Of a stretch of 64,000 bases of DNA, positions 54,925 to 63,413 are shown piece by piece. The DNA comes from Legionella sp. PATHC035. GTDB taxonomy: Bacteria > Pseudomonadota > Gammaproteobacteria > Legionellales > Legionellaceae. The position numbers and the translations under genes are program-made. How positions within the stretch are numbered: the first letter of the stretch is position 1; each line of letters opens with the position of its first letter. The stretch is taken from NCBI RefSeq assembly GCF_026191115.1, contig NZ_JAPHOT010000001.1, forward strand, positions 744,001 through 808,000. Direction: 5' to 3'. The notes beneath the pieces were generated by a model. The model saw only the letters and a program-made list of their open reading frames with translations, was not told where the DNA came from and did no database searches.

Positions 54925-55737
54925 CTAAATTAAATAGCTTATTTGTACTATGGCTTCCTGCATATCAAGATGGGGTAGTGTCAAAGTACTTGTGAAAGGT
55001 ATTACGTCAAGCATTCCCTCATCCAAATTCGCCTTACCTAAGCCCACATAACGATAGCCAACCCCTAAGCGCCAGTTTTTACATAGGTCCATATCGATGC
55101 CAAGACCAAGACTATATGCAAAATTCGTTGTTTTATGATCCTCAAATTCTGGGGTAAAAGTTAGAAATGGGGGCACGCTGGTTTGATAATTTGAAGCCTG
55201 ATTGAACGCAGCTCCAAGACCTATAGAAACATAGGGATGAAAAATCGTTTTAACAGTGTGTAATAACTTGCCTTCAAAAAAAAGTTGGCTGCTTTTTATT
55301 TTATAATTGTAGGTAAACTCATCGGCTGATTGCTCATCTATGCCTTGTATTAAAATACCGTTACTAGAAAAATTATTAGGCCTATAATAACTTATACCAA
55401 GCTGCAAAGACCACAGCAAATTCATTGGAACTTCAGTTCCAATAGACCCTCCCCATAACATCCGATTTGAATGGTCATGTCTGGGCGTATATTGATACGT
55501 TGTGAAATCACCATCCATATTTAAAGTTTGTGCATGTCCTGTCTTGGCAACCGCTACACCGCCCGAAAGCGTAAAAAATGGATGAAACCAATTTAAGTTT
55601 CTTTGATTCGATGGGTGAGTTATTTTAGCTTGGTCAGCATAGCCTGCATGAGCAGTCATAATCACTGAACTATAAATTATAAAAAAAGAACGTAAGGCAA
55701 ATGGTGAGAAACAATCCGTTTTTGTTCGTTTAAACAT
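54925..55737 (-). CDS. Outer-membrane beta-barrel protein
   Basis: 270 residues. A signal peptide (to about 31, ending THAG or near it), then alternating hydrophobic strands: NWFHPFFTLSGGVAVAKTGH, GGSIGTEVPMNLLWSLQLGI, PYVSIGLGAAFNQAS, WRLGVGYRYVGLGKAN, ending in a C-terminal strand MQEAIVQISYLI, typical of barrels inserted by Bam. It looks like the eight-stranded opacity/OmpW-like proteins. First gene of a two-gene operon with the beta-propeller protein. Confidence 0.8.
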   Translation of the reverse strand: MFKRTKTDCFSPFALRSFFIIYSSVIMTAHAGYADQAKITHPSNQRNLNWFHPFFTLSGGVAVAKTGHAQTLNMDGDFTTYQYTPRHDHSNRMLWGGSIGTEVPMNLLWSLQLGISYYRPNNFSSNGILIQGIDEQSADEFTYNYKIKSSQLFFEGKLLHTVKTIFHPYVSIGLGAAFNQASNYQTSVPPFLTFTPEFEDHKTTNFAYSLGLGIDMDLCKNWRLGVGYRYVGLGKANLDEGMLDVIPFTSTLTLPHLDMQEAIVQISYLI

Positions 55738-55977
55738 AAAATAATCTTCCTTTTCTCCCTAAAGTAACAAGGGAATTAAAATCCTTTCTGGCTAAGAGAA
55801 TGAATAATCACTTTAATTTGCCCGACAAGATAGCTGATTTCGCTCTATTTCTCAATGACAGAAAACCCAAATCCAGTTATTCTAGATCCCGCCCTGCTTT
55901 GTCGATCGAAAAAGATTGGTTTTACAAAAAGGGAGTTGTTGTTTTCTCTACAATTCATATTTTTAAAAGGAATTAAC

Positions 55978-56928
55978 GTGACTCTTAAATCAATTTTATT
56001 CTCAGCTGCTCTTATCCTTTCATCTCAAGCGCACGCAGATAATTTATTTAAATTGACTCAAAAACCTTTGACGATAAATCAATGCCCGATCACTGCTACA
56101 GGAAATGCATTCGATCTTGCCTTGCTCAACCCTGGCTATTTTGTTGTATCAAGTGGCAAGAAAAACAGTGAACTCCTGTTTACACGTTTTGGCAGACTCT
56201 ATTTAGACGCGGATGATTACCTTCGCACAGATTGGGGTGACTACCTGCTTGGAATAACAAAAAAATCTGCCCCCAAGCATTTAAATAAAATCAAAATCCC
56301 CACAAAAAATTTAGCGCCTAAAGCGACTAGCAAAATAAAAATGGGGGCTAATCTTCCAGCGATGGCAATCGAGGGTGATAGCTATGTAGCGAGTTCAATT
56401 CTTTTCGATTCTCTATCTAATACGGATGAATTAACGGTTAAATTAACAAAAACTGGGGTTGGCATGTGGAAGGCCGAAGTTTTTGTTGGCAAAGTCATGC
56501 TGGATGAAGGCACCTTAAGGTTTAATGCCAACGGTGCGTTAACAAAACAAGAGGGATTGCACCATGTTCAATGGCCAACAAACTCTGGTATTCAACAATT
56601 GAAAATTGATTTTAAAGAGAGTACCCAATATGCAATCCCATTTTCTTTATTTTTTATGCATCAGGATGGGTATGGTGTGGGATTATTCACCACGGCTATG
56701 GTTACAATAAATGGCGAAATTGATTTGCTATACAGCAATGGACAATCAAAAGTATTGAAGAACCAGATAGCCGTCGCATTATTTACCAATCCAAGCTATC
56801 TAGAAAATGTGATAAGCCATTTATACAGACCCACTGAAAAGTCAGGTCTACCAAGACTTTATTGGAAAAATAGTGAACACGCTGTACTCAGTGGCTATCT
56901 TGAAGAAGAACCTTGTATTGCTCATTAG
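55978..56928 (+). CDS. Secreted FlgE-like flagellar hook homologue
   Basis: 316 residues from GTG 55978, chosen because AAAGGA precedes it and the first 20 residues are a clean signal peptide (MTLKSILFSAALILSSQAHA). The mature part follows FlgE/FlgF order: NPGYFVVSS ... LLFTRFGRLYLDADDYLRTD, then SILFDSLSNTDELTVKLTKT with W-x-A-E-V, LRFNANGALTKQEG, and a C-terminal ATMVTINGEIDLLYSNGQSK then FTNPSYL. True hook proteins lack a Sec signal and leave by the flagellar export gate. No flagellar gene is near. It may be a periplasmic or secreted protein that reuses the hook fold. Confidence 0.65.
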   Translation: MTLKSILFSAALILSSQAHADNLFKLTQKPLTINQCPITATGNAFDLALLNPGYFVVSSGKKNSELLFTRFGRLYLDADDYLRTDWGDYLLGITKKSAPKHLNKIKIPTKNLAPKATSKIKMGANLPAMAIEGDSYVASSILFDSLSNTDELTVKLTKTGVGMWKAEVFVGKVMLDEGTLRFNANGALTKQEGLHHVQWPTNSGIQQLKIDFKESTQYAIPFSLFFMHQDGYGVGLFTTAMVTINGEIDLLYSNGQSKVLKNQIAVALFTNPSYLENVISHLYRPTEKSGLPRLYWKNSEHAVLSGYLEEEPCIAH

Positions 56929-57073
56929 ATTTTTATTTGCTTTCTGACATTTACTTGTGCTTTGTGAACGATTCGATCCGACAAGATTGTCAGAAAGCAC
57001 TTTCTTCGAGCTATTCCCCTCTGTAAAAGAGGCTAGAAAATAAGGAACATAAACTCCTTATAAAGGTAAAAAT

Positions 57074-58042
57074 ATGGATCCAGTGACGCATGCGGTTTTA
57101 GGGGCAGCCTGTTCCCAAGCAATTTTGTACAGGAAGGACAAACACAATGCCTGGCTTGTCGGTGGCTTGGCAGCCATGGCCCCTGATTTGGATATATTCA
57201 TTCGAGAATCAGGCAATCCAATGCTGTTTTTCCTATATCACCGCCACTTCACCCATTCCCTAAGTTTTATCCCCATAGGTGCTTTAATCATTACCTTAGC
57301 TTTGCTAATTTTTAAACGCTTTCGCACTCATTGGAAATTTACTTTTTTGGCCGCTTTGATTGGTTACTCCACTCATGGTCTGTTGGACGCCTGTACTACT
57401 TATGGCACAGTTTTATTTTGGCCATTTTCTGATACTAGGGTAAGTTGGGATATCGTATCTATTGTTGATCCCTTTATAACCATCCCCCTGGCTTTAGGAG
57501 TATTCGCGGCTTTGGTCTTTGATCAAAGAAAGCCTGTCCTTATAGCTTTAGCGCTAATTAGTTTATTTATGCTATTCAATATAGGACAACATTATCGAGC
57601 AATGACAGCGGTTCGTGACGAACTCGCCCAATTAGGAGTAAGTTCAGAGAGAGCACGAGTATTTCCCATGTTACTCAGCTCCACCCAGTGGAGAGGAATT
57701 GCATTAAATAAAAATCGTTTGTATCTCATGAATGTTTCAACCCCACTTTTAAAAGAATCGAGAAGCCAACTGATGGCAAGTTATCCTGCTTTTTCTTATC
57801 AATACTTACCTGAATATGTAAAAAACTCATCTTCATTAATGAGGGATTTTATTATTTTTAACTGGTTTACCGACAACTATCTCGTCACCGTTAATAATAA
57901 ACCGTTATTATTAGCTGATGGACGTTTTTTAGTAGACAACAATGCAACGATAGCCTTATGGAGTATGCTGTTTTTAGCGAATCAACCACACGTGAAGGAG
58001 TTTCATTTTTTGCGCATTGCCAATTACAAACACAATTCTTGA
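57074..58042 (+). CDS. YdjM/YbcI-family membrane-bound metal-dependent hydrolase
   Basis: 322 residues. N-terminal MDPVTHAVLGAACSQAI, GLAAMAPDLD and YHRHFTHSL, later YSTHGLLDACTTYG: the His/Asp pattern of the LexA-regulated, membrane-bound hydrolases of the YdjM (DUF457) family. Four or five membrane helices in the first half and a soluble C-terminal domain. AAGG precedes the ATG. Substrate unknown. Confidence 0.85.
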   Translation: MDPVTHAVLGAACSQAILYRKDKHNAWLVGGLAAMAPDLDIFIRESGNPMLFFLYHRHFTHSLSFIPIGALIITLALLIFKRFRTHWKFTFLAALIGYSTHGLLDACTTYGTVLFWPFSDTRVSWDIVSIVDPFITIPLALGVFAALVFDQRKPVLIALALISLFMLFNIGQHYRAMTAVRDELAQLGVSSERARVFPMLLSSTQWRGIALNKNRLYLMNVSTPLLKESRSQLMASYPAFSYQYLPEYVKNSSSLMRDFIIFNWFTDNYLVTVNNKPLLLADGRFLVDNNATIALWSMLFLANQPHVKEFHFLRIANYKHNS

Positions 58043-58191
58043 TGATCATGAACCTTTTAAAATTGATAAACGGCTAATCAAAAGAATTTGTTTAAAACAT
58101 AGGATCAGATATAATTTCAAAAATGTTCTGGAATATCCAAGAACCTGTCCTTTAACTAAGAACGATTACCACTTATCAACTCTGTAACCTT

Positions 58192-58641
58192 ATGTTTCAT
58201 ATTGCCCTTTACCAACCTGAAATCCCTCCAAATACAGGAAACATCATTCGGTTATGTGCCAACACTGGGGCAAAATTGCATTTAATCCATCCTCTTGGAT
58301 TTTCACTACAAGAAAAAGCCCTGCGACGTGCTGGCCTGGATTATCATGAATGGGCCTCAATTTCCCAATATGAGAATTGGGAAAACTTTATTCAACAACA
58401 CCATCAAAAAACTATCTACACGCTTAGCGCTCGAGCGACACAATGTTACTCAACGGTTCAATATACCGCAGATGACCTTTTTTTATTCGGTCCAGAGTCC
58501 AGAGGATTGCCTCAAGAAATTTTACAGAAATACACGTCGCTCTCTATCCCTATGCGTGAAAACAATCGAAGTTTAAATCTCTCGAACGCTGTTGCGGTCA
58601 TTTTGTATGAAGCTTGGAGGCAATTGGATTTTAACAAATAA
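58192..58641 (+). CDS. trmL: tRNA (cytidine(34)-2'-O)-methyltransferase TrmL
   Basis: 149-residue SPOUT methyltransferase without extra domains. FHIALYQPEIPPNTGNIIRL (with Asn and Arg of motif 1), LFGPESRGLP (motif 2) and SLNLSNAVAVILYEAWRQL (motif 3, the trefoil knot) are complete. TrmL methylates the wobble base of leucine tRNAs. Length matches E. coli TrmL (157). Confidence 0.95.
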   Translation: MFHIALYQPEIPPNTGNIIRLCANTGAKLHLIHPLGFSLQEKALRRAGLDYHEWASISQYENWENFIQQHHQKTIYTLSARATQCYSTVQYTADDLFLFGPESRGLPQEILQKYTSLSIPMRENNRSLNLSNAVAVILYEAWRQLDFNK

Positions 58642-58741
58642 CAGAAGATTCATCATATACTCTGCTCATTCCATGCATTTCTCAAGGCGTTTCGAAAGCG
58701 AGCACCTGTTTAAAATACAGTTACCCGCACCCATAACTTTT

Positions 58742-59386
58742 TCACATATTCATACTTGGAGACGAAGGATAGTTTTTTTTCAGATTTTCTTCTCTGGTAT
58801 TGAGCTCTTGCTCTTTACAATCCACGCATTGACCACAACAACAGCGGATGGTTCGAGAGGCAACTAAAGGAGTTGTTCCTCCTGCCCCCATTCCTAAACA
58901 ATAAGCGAAGTACCAAGGTATCGGTGTGAAACAGGAAACGAGAATCCCACCAATTAAACCGAAAGTACAACCGCACCCGATGGCCAGTCGTTCTTCCTTA
59001 GTGATGCATGACTTTTTAAGTGGAACATCCCAGGTTTTTCTTATGTCATTTTTTTGAGCTGTAACAACGTTTTTAAGTTCCGCAATTGCGTGTTCTTCCT
59101 CGCGACGCTTTTGGCGAGCAATTTCAGCTTCTTTATGTTGTAGATAACTTATAAATTGGGCATGTATTTGCAAGTAGGTTCCTTTATATTCTTTATCACA
59201 TATTTTAACGTAGATTTGCTTTGGATAATTAGAAACCAGCTTTTTGAAAGTTGAATTAGTCATAGCGAGATGATTCAGCGACTTCACATCAAGAAAAAAA
59301 AATATCAGGTACATTACGTCATTAGGAACCTGAGAAAAGTTTCCTGTAGTTGTAGCAATTTTCTGTACTTCTTTTTTTTTAAACAC
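58742..59386 (-). CDS. F-box effector candidate with transmembrane hairpin and Cys-rich tail
   Basis: 214 residues from GTG 59386 with a strong GGAGG ribosome site. Residues 17-62 look like an F-box: FSQVPNDVMYLIFFFLDVKS then LNHLAMTNSTFKKLVSNYP (the LP-x-E/D, I-x-x-x-L and L-x-x-x-x-x-V-x-x-x-W order). A charged coiled coil follows (84-115), then two hydrophobic helices (about 136-155 and 157-176, Gly-rich, joined by a short turn) and a CCCGQCVDC cluster (182-190). The set suggests a protein that anchors in a host membrane and recruits SCF ubiquitin ligase through Skp1. Translocation is inferred. Confidence 0.7.
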   Translation of the reverse strand: MFKKKEVQKIATTTGNFSQVPNDVMYLIFFFLDVKSLNHLAMTNSTFKKLVSNYPKQIYVKICDKEYKGTYLQIHAQFISYLQHKEAEIARQKRREEEHAIAELKNVVTAQKNDIRKTWDVPLKKSCITKEERLAIGCGCTFGLIGGILVSCFTPIPWYFAYCLGMGAGGTTPLVASRTIRCCCGQCVDCKEQELNTREENLKKNYPSSPSMNM

Positions 59387-59608
59387 AACTCCTCCACTAA
59401 AACGATTAAAAAATGGAATGTCGTACTCCTGCTCCGCTGATATTATCCAATACTATCGAATATTCAAGAAGTTATTTCATATCGTTCCTATATCACCTGA
59501 TTCTGTAATGAACGCTGAGTTTATTATCCCTGAAAAAAACGAGTGAACGCATATTCTATAAATTGAAATCACATTCATTTTCATTGACAATAAAACCAAG
59601 GATCTGTA

Positions 59609-59625
59609 TATTCATTAAATGAATA
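59609..59625. promoter_or_regulatory. Perfect palindrome over the binding-lipoprotein start, possible ArgR site
   Basis: TATTCATTAAATGAATA is a perfect 17-nt palindrome with ATTCA and TGAAT half-sites, the same half-sites as ARG boxes but in the outward order found at the junction of two tandem boxes. It covers the ATG at 59619. It lies before an arginine-type binding protein and ornithine carbamoyltransferase, natural ArgR targets. Confidence 0.4.
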
Positions 59626-60380
59626 ATAAATGGATTCAAATTCAAATGAGCCGATTTTCAAACCTATTCTTATTAGCAATATGTATTTCTTTATCTTCCT
59701 GCAAAACAAAAGATAGCGAGAATAGCCTGCATTTTGCCACGTCAGCAGAATATCCACCTTTTGAATATAGCGACCATGGAAATATAAAGGGATTTGATAT
59801 TGATTTGGCGAAACTTATTGCTAAAGAGCTTGGGAAAAAAGCTGTTTTTGACAACATGCAATTCAGCACTGTTCTTCCTGCAATTAGTTCTGGGCAAGAT
59901 GATGTTGCCATAGCTACAATCACGATTACAGATGCGAGAAAAGTCAATTTTGATTTCTCTGACCCCTATTACTTTGAAGGAATGGCCTCGGTATATCATT
60001 CCAGTCAACCGATCACCACACCCAGTCAACTTACAGGAAAAAAAGTAGCAGTACAGCTTGGTAGTACGATGGAGATATGGCTACGAGATAATTACCCTCA
60101 GGTGGATCTCACCACATTTGATAATAACAACCAAGCGATTGAAGCTTTACTTGCACATCATGTTGATGCCGTGTTACTGGATGGTGCCCAAGGGCAAATC
60201 TATAGCAAAAAACATTCGGAACTCTCTTCTTCGCTTATTGCTAAAGCAGATTATGGATACGCATTGGCACTGAAAAAAGGTTCCCCATTGACGTCAAAGA
60301 TTAATAAAGCCCTGCAAAAACTGCAAGCCAGTGGAGCAATTCAAAAACTAGAAAAAATCTGGTTCAAGGATTCATTATGA
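59619..60380 (+). CDS. Amino-acid ABC transporter substrate-binding lipoprotein (arginine-type)
   Basis: 253 residues from ATG 59619; ATG at 59646 (MSRFSNLF) is an alternative. Signal peptide with lipobox LSSC, then a solute-binding family 3 fold: LHFATSAEYPPFEYSDHGNI, GFDIDLAKLIAKELGK, FDNMQFSTVLPAISSGQDDV, DFSDPYYFEGMAS. These are near ArtJ/ArtI and HisJ. The permease and ATPase are not adjacent. It precedes ornithine carbamoyltransferase by 44 nt, pointing to arginine or ornithine as ligand. Confidence 0.88.
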   Translation: MNNKWIQIQMSRFSNLFLLAICISLSSCKTKDSENSLHFATSAEYPPFEYSDHGNIKGFDIDLAKLIAKELGKKAVFDNMQFSTVLPAISSGQDDVAIATITITDARKVNFDFSDPYYFEGMASVYHSSQPITTPSQLTGKKVAVQLGSTMEIWLRDNYPQVDLTTFDNNNQAIEALLAHHVDAVLLDGAQGQIYSKKHSELSSSLIAKADYGYALALKKGSPLTSKINKALQKLQASGAIQKLEKIWFKDSL

Positions 60381-60424
60381 ACATGAACAGAAACCATGTT
60401 CTGATTTAATTTAGGAGGTTCAAC

Positions 60425-61504
60425 ATGTCCCTTTACACCCCAGTTAAAAACACGCTTGTTGAAGAAACTCATTCTCAACCGATTAGTGAAGTAACCACCA
60501 ACACCTTCGTGATCAATTTACAACAGGCAATATTTGATCTTGAGGCCGGTACCTATCAAGAGAAAGGACCTAACCCAGGACCATCAGAGGTAAAGAAGAC
60601 CTCCTCTCCCGCAAAAATCAAGCACTTTCTTACCGGAACCGAACTAAGTACAGAAGAGTTAAAGCATGTCTTAGAGAAAGCAAAGGCCCTGAAGCAAACC
60701 CCCTCGTTCTACAGTCAGGCTCTGGCTCATCAAAGCCTGGCCATGATTTTTGAAAAACCTTCTTTTCGAACCCGCCTAAGTTTTGCAATGGCAATTCAAA
60801 GTATGGGTGGCATAGCCATTGAAAGTGTAAGCACTACGAGAAAGCAGGAAACCCCAGCGGATATGGCTAGAGTGCTAAATGGTTATGCAAATTTTGTTAT
60901 GGTAAGAACTCATGCAGATGAACTATTACAAGAAATGGCCACTTATGCAACAGTTCCTGTAATCAATGGCCTATCCGCCTTACATCATCCGTGTCAGATT
61001 TTAGCGGATTTATTAAGTCTATGGGAGCAATTTGGCTCGTTGGAAGGACTGACTGTTGCATATATTGGTGATGGAAATAATATTTTGCATAGCTTGATGC
61101 TGCTTGCGCCGCAATTAGGAATAACAATTCATTACTGTTGCCCTGCATCCCATCAACCTAATGCTTCAATTGTCCAAGAGGCGCAGGACATTATGCCAGA
61201 TAAGATTTATCATTTTTCTAAACCTGAAGATGCGGTTAAAAATGCCCATGCGGTATACACTGACGTATGGACTAGCATGGGTTTTGAAGAGCAGAAAAAT
61301 CATGAAGCGTTTCAGGGATTCCAGGTCAATGAAAACTTAATGTCCTATGCAAAACCAGAAGCCGTATTTATGCATTGTATGCCCATGGAACGAGGAAAAG
61401 AAGTATCCGAAACCTTGCCTGACAGCCCCGCTTCAATCATCTTCACTCAAAGTGAAAACAGAATGCATGTTCAGAAAGCGTTACTTTTATTCTTAAATCG
61501 ATAA
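60425..61504 (+). CDS. argF: Ornithine carbamoyltransferase with N-terminal extension
   Basis: 359 residues. Carbamoyl-phosphate motif FEKPSFRTRLSF (usual S-T-R-T-R reads S-F-R-T-R, a known variant position), HHPCQILADL, and VFMHCMPMERG with the catalytic Cys of the HCLP motif as HCMP. Enzyme core starts at about residue 64 (KIKHFLTG). The first 63 residues, Thr/Glu/Pro-rich, are an extension absent from typical enzymes of 300-335 aa. A strong AGGAGG ribosome site supports the upstream ATG, so the extension is translated. It converts ornithine and carbamoyl phosphate to citrulline, in either direction of metabolism. Confidence 0.9.
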   Translation: MSLYTPVKNTLVEETHSQPISEVTTNTFVINLQQAIFDLEAGTYQEKGPNPGPSEVKKTSSPAKIKHFLTGTELSTEELKHVLEKAKALKQTPSFYSQALAHQSLAMIFEKPSFRTRLSFAMAIQSMGGIAIESVSTTRKQETPADMARVLNGYANFVMVRTHADELLQEMATYATVPVINGLSALHHPCQILADLLSLWEQFGSLEGLTVAYIGDGNNILHSLMLLAPQLGITIHYCCPASHQPNASIVQEAQDIMPDKIYHFSKPEDAVKNAHAVYTDVWTSMGFEEQKNHEAFQGFQVNENLMSYAKPEAVFMHCMPMERGKEVSETLPDSPASIIFTQSENRMHVQKALLLFLNR

Positions 61505-61863
61505 ATAGTTCTGGATCAGTTATGGCTAAAAACCTTCTGCAGGTGCAGCCTCTGATCCACCTGTTAACGAATTCAATCTGGTGCATCTCTTATTGTGTCT
61601 CTAAAAAAAGACATTCATACAAACCATGATTTATTCAGTACAGTCCTTCGTTGTAAATCCGTACAGCATTTTATATAGTAATACAGGATTATCAGTGATA
61701 GGCTTAGTACTACATTTGCTTCGTTTGCTTATCATGTCACCATTGAGTTTGTGCTGAAATGCCAGATAAGCTCAAAACAAACTCACCTCAAATTGCCTTT
61801 TATTTGAAAATAGTTAAAACCAAAGCCATAAATTAATATTCGTTCAATATCCGGAGAATTTAA
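61505..61863. other. Intergenic region before the RhoGAP gene
   Basis: 359 nt without a gene. TGGATCAG and CTGATCCA at about 61513-61559 form an 8-bp inverted repeat with a long loop after argF, a weak terminator candidate. The AT-rich right end should hold the RhoGAP promoter. Confidence 0.4.
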
Positions 61864-63072
61864 ATGCCTGGCCCTTATAATACCCAAATCATACTGAATG
61901 TGTTGCGCTCCTTGACACAACTTGTATCCCAACACCCAGAATTGTTAAAAACTTCTGGAGTTTTTCGAGTTGCAGGAGCAAAGGAAGAAACAGAAAAGTT
62001 ACTTGAGCAACTGATTAGCGAACAATTTCATGGGGCTATTCTAAGTAACTATGTGATGAAAGAGAATAAAGTAAATAGTGAGCATCTGCATAATAGTTTA
62101 GGAATGATTCCCGCTGTTCTTAAAAACCGTTCCTTACTCGATTCAAAAGATACTCTGCTGATCAATTTCTCTAAAAATTTAAAGTTATTACTGGGTTTTC
62201 AACTAAAAAAAGATATTACAAAAGCAGCCAATCAATTACTCGATGAGTTCATTTGTAACCTGTTACTTTCAAATCGAATCGATCATCAGCGTGTAGGAGA
62301 AATTATTTATCATTACTGCTATTTAATGCATCAGGCTGGCACATTCCAAGAGACTAATCGTATGACGTTCCATAATCTCGCTATTATTATGGCTCCCCGA
62401 TTGACTCAAGATTTAGATCTCTTTCCAGCAACAGATCTTTTGGGTTTGAGCGGTTTTTTAAGTCAATTGACTCCGGTATTGGAAAATTACATCAGCGATG
62501 ACCAGTGGAATAAAGATTTTAAAGAACGTCATGCTGATAAACTGGAGCATTTAGCAAATACAAGCCATGCAATACGCGAAAAATTGGAGCATATGAGAGA
62601 ATCCTCTAAAACATTGGTACTTGTTTCTATGAAGAACTTGGTGACCCAAGCAACGAGCCTTCAAAACCAAATCAATTCGCTTGAGAAACAATTAAAAGAT
62701 GATTCCCTTAAAAGAAAAGTGAAGAAAACATTAAATAAAGAACTGGAGCAGTTAAAAGAAGAGCAGACCGAACTCAACTTGAAAGTTTCTGAATTAGCCC
62801 AAAAAATTCCTACCTTGAATCGTGGCTATCAACAAATACAAGAAGAAATCGATCTCATGTCTCTCTCTGAAAATGGAGAAAAAGCAGAGAAAGATCCGCA
62901 TGGGAAACAGGAACTTAGTTCCAGTCTAGTCCAATTTGGCATTTTTGAGTCGCAACACACCACGACTATACCTACGTCATTATTTCCGGTTCCTCAATCA
63001 ATAGAAGCATTTAAACTACAAGGAAAGGTTGAGGACGATCAGCAAACTCATAAATCAGGAGGTCCCAATTAG
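61864..63072 (+). CDS. RhoGAP-domain effector candidate
   Basis: 402 residues. Residues 1-215 form a RhoGAP domain: KTSGVFRVAGAKEETEKLLE with the arginine finger at Arg35, IPAVLKNRSLL in place of the LPxPLL helix, VGEIIYHYCYLMHQ, and NRMTFHNLAIIMAPRL near 165-180, matching the eukaryotic NKMTxxNLAxVFxPNL block. A coiled coil follows (about 245-325), then a polar tail. GGAGAA precedes the ATG. RhoGAPs switch off Rho, Rac or Cdc42. There is no signal peptide or bacterial partner, so action on host small GTPases after translocation is inferred. Confidence 0.82.
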   Translation: MPGPYNTQIILNVLRSLTQLVSQHPELLKTSGVFRVAGAKEETEKLLEQLISEQFHGAILSNYVMKENKVNSEHLHNSLGMIPAVLKNRSLLDSKDTLLINFSKNLKLLLGFQLKKDITKAANQLLDEFICNLLLSNRIDHQRVGEIIYHYCYLMHQAGTFQETNRMTFHNLAIIMAPRLTQDLDLFPATDLLGLSGFLSQLTPVLENYISDDQWNKDFKERHADKLEHLANTSHAIREKLEHMRESSKTLVLVSMKNLVTQATSLQNQINSLEKQLKDDSLKRKVKKTLNKELEQLKEEQTELNLKVSELAQKIPTLNRGYQQIQEEIDLMSLSENGEKAEKDPHGKQELSSSLVQFGIFESQHTTTIPTSLFPVPQSIEAFKLQGKVEDDQQTHKSGGPN

Positions 63073-63413
63073 ACTCACCTTTATCTTCTCAAGTGTTGCT
63101 TGCGCATCGCTTGAGAGCGCTTTCTTACGGCTAAACGTCTCTCTAAGGTGTGAAGTGGTTTATTGGCCTCCCCACTGTTTTTTGTCAATTTTTCGGGCAC
63201 TTATCACCCTGCACTCTCCCCTAGTTCTTTATTTTGATGAATAAATTAGATGTCTTTTTATTACTTAATAAATTCTTAATAAATTTGCTTTACTATGAGT
63301 TTGCCTTCGCAGAGGGTAGGTGAAGAATATTGAATTATTTATATTTTTATTTATTCTTCATGGTGGCCAAATTGGCATCTTCAAATATTATTTAACCAAA
63401 AGGAAAATCGTAT
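63073..63413. other. Intergenic region before the last gene
   Basis: 341 nt. A 71-codon frame at 63029-63244 overlaps the RhoGAP end and is not supported. The right part (63260-63370) is very AT-rich and probably a promoter. Confidence 0.35.
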
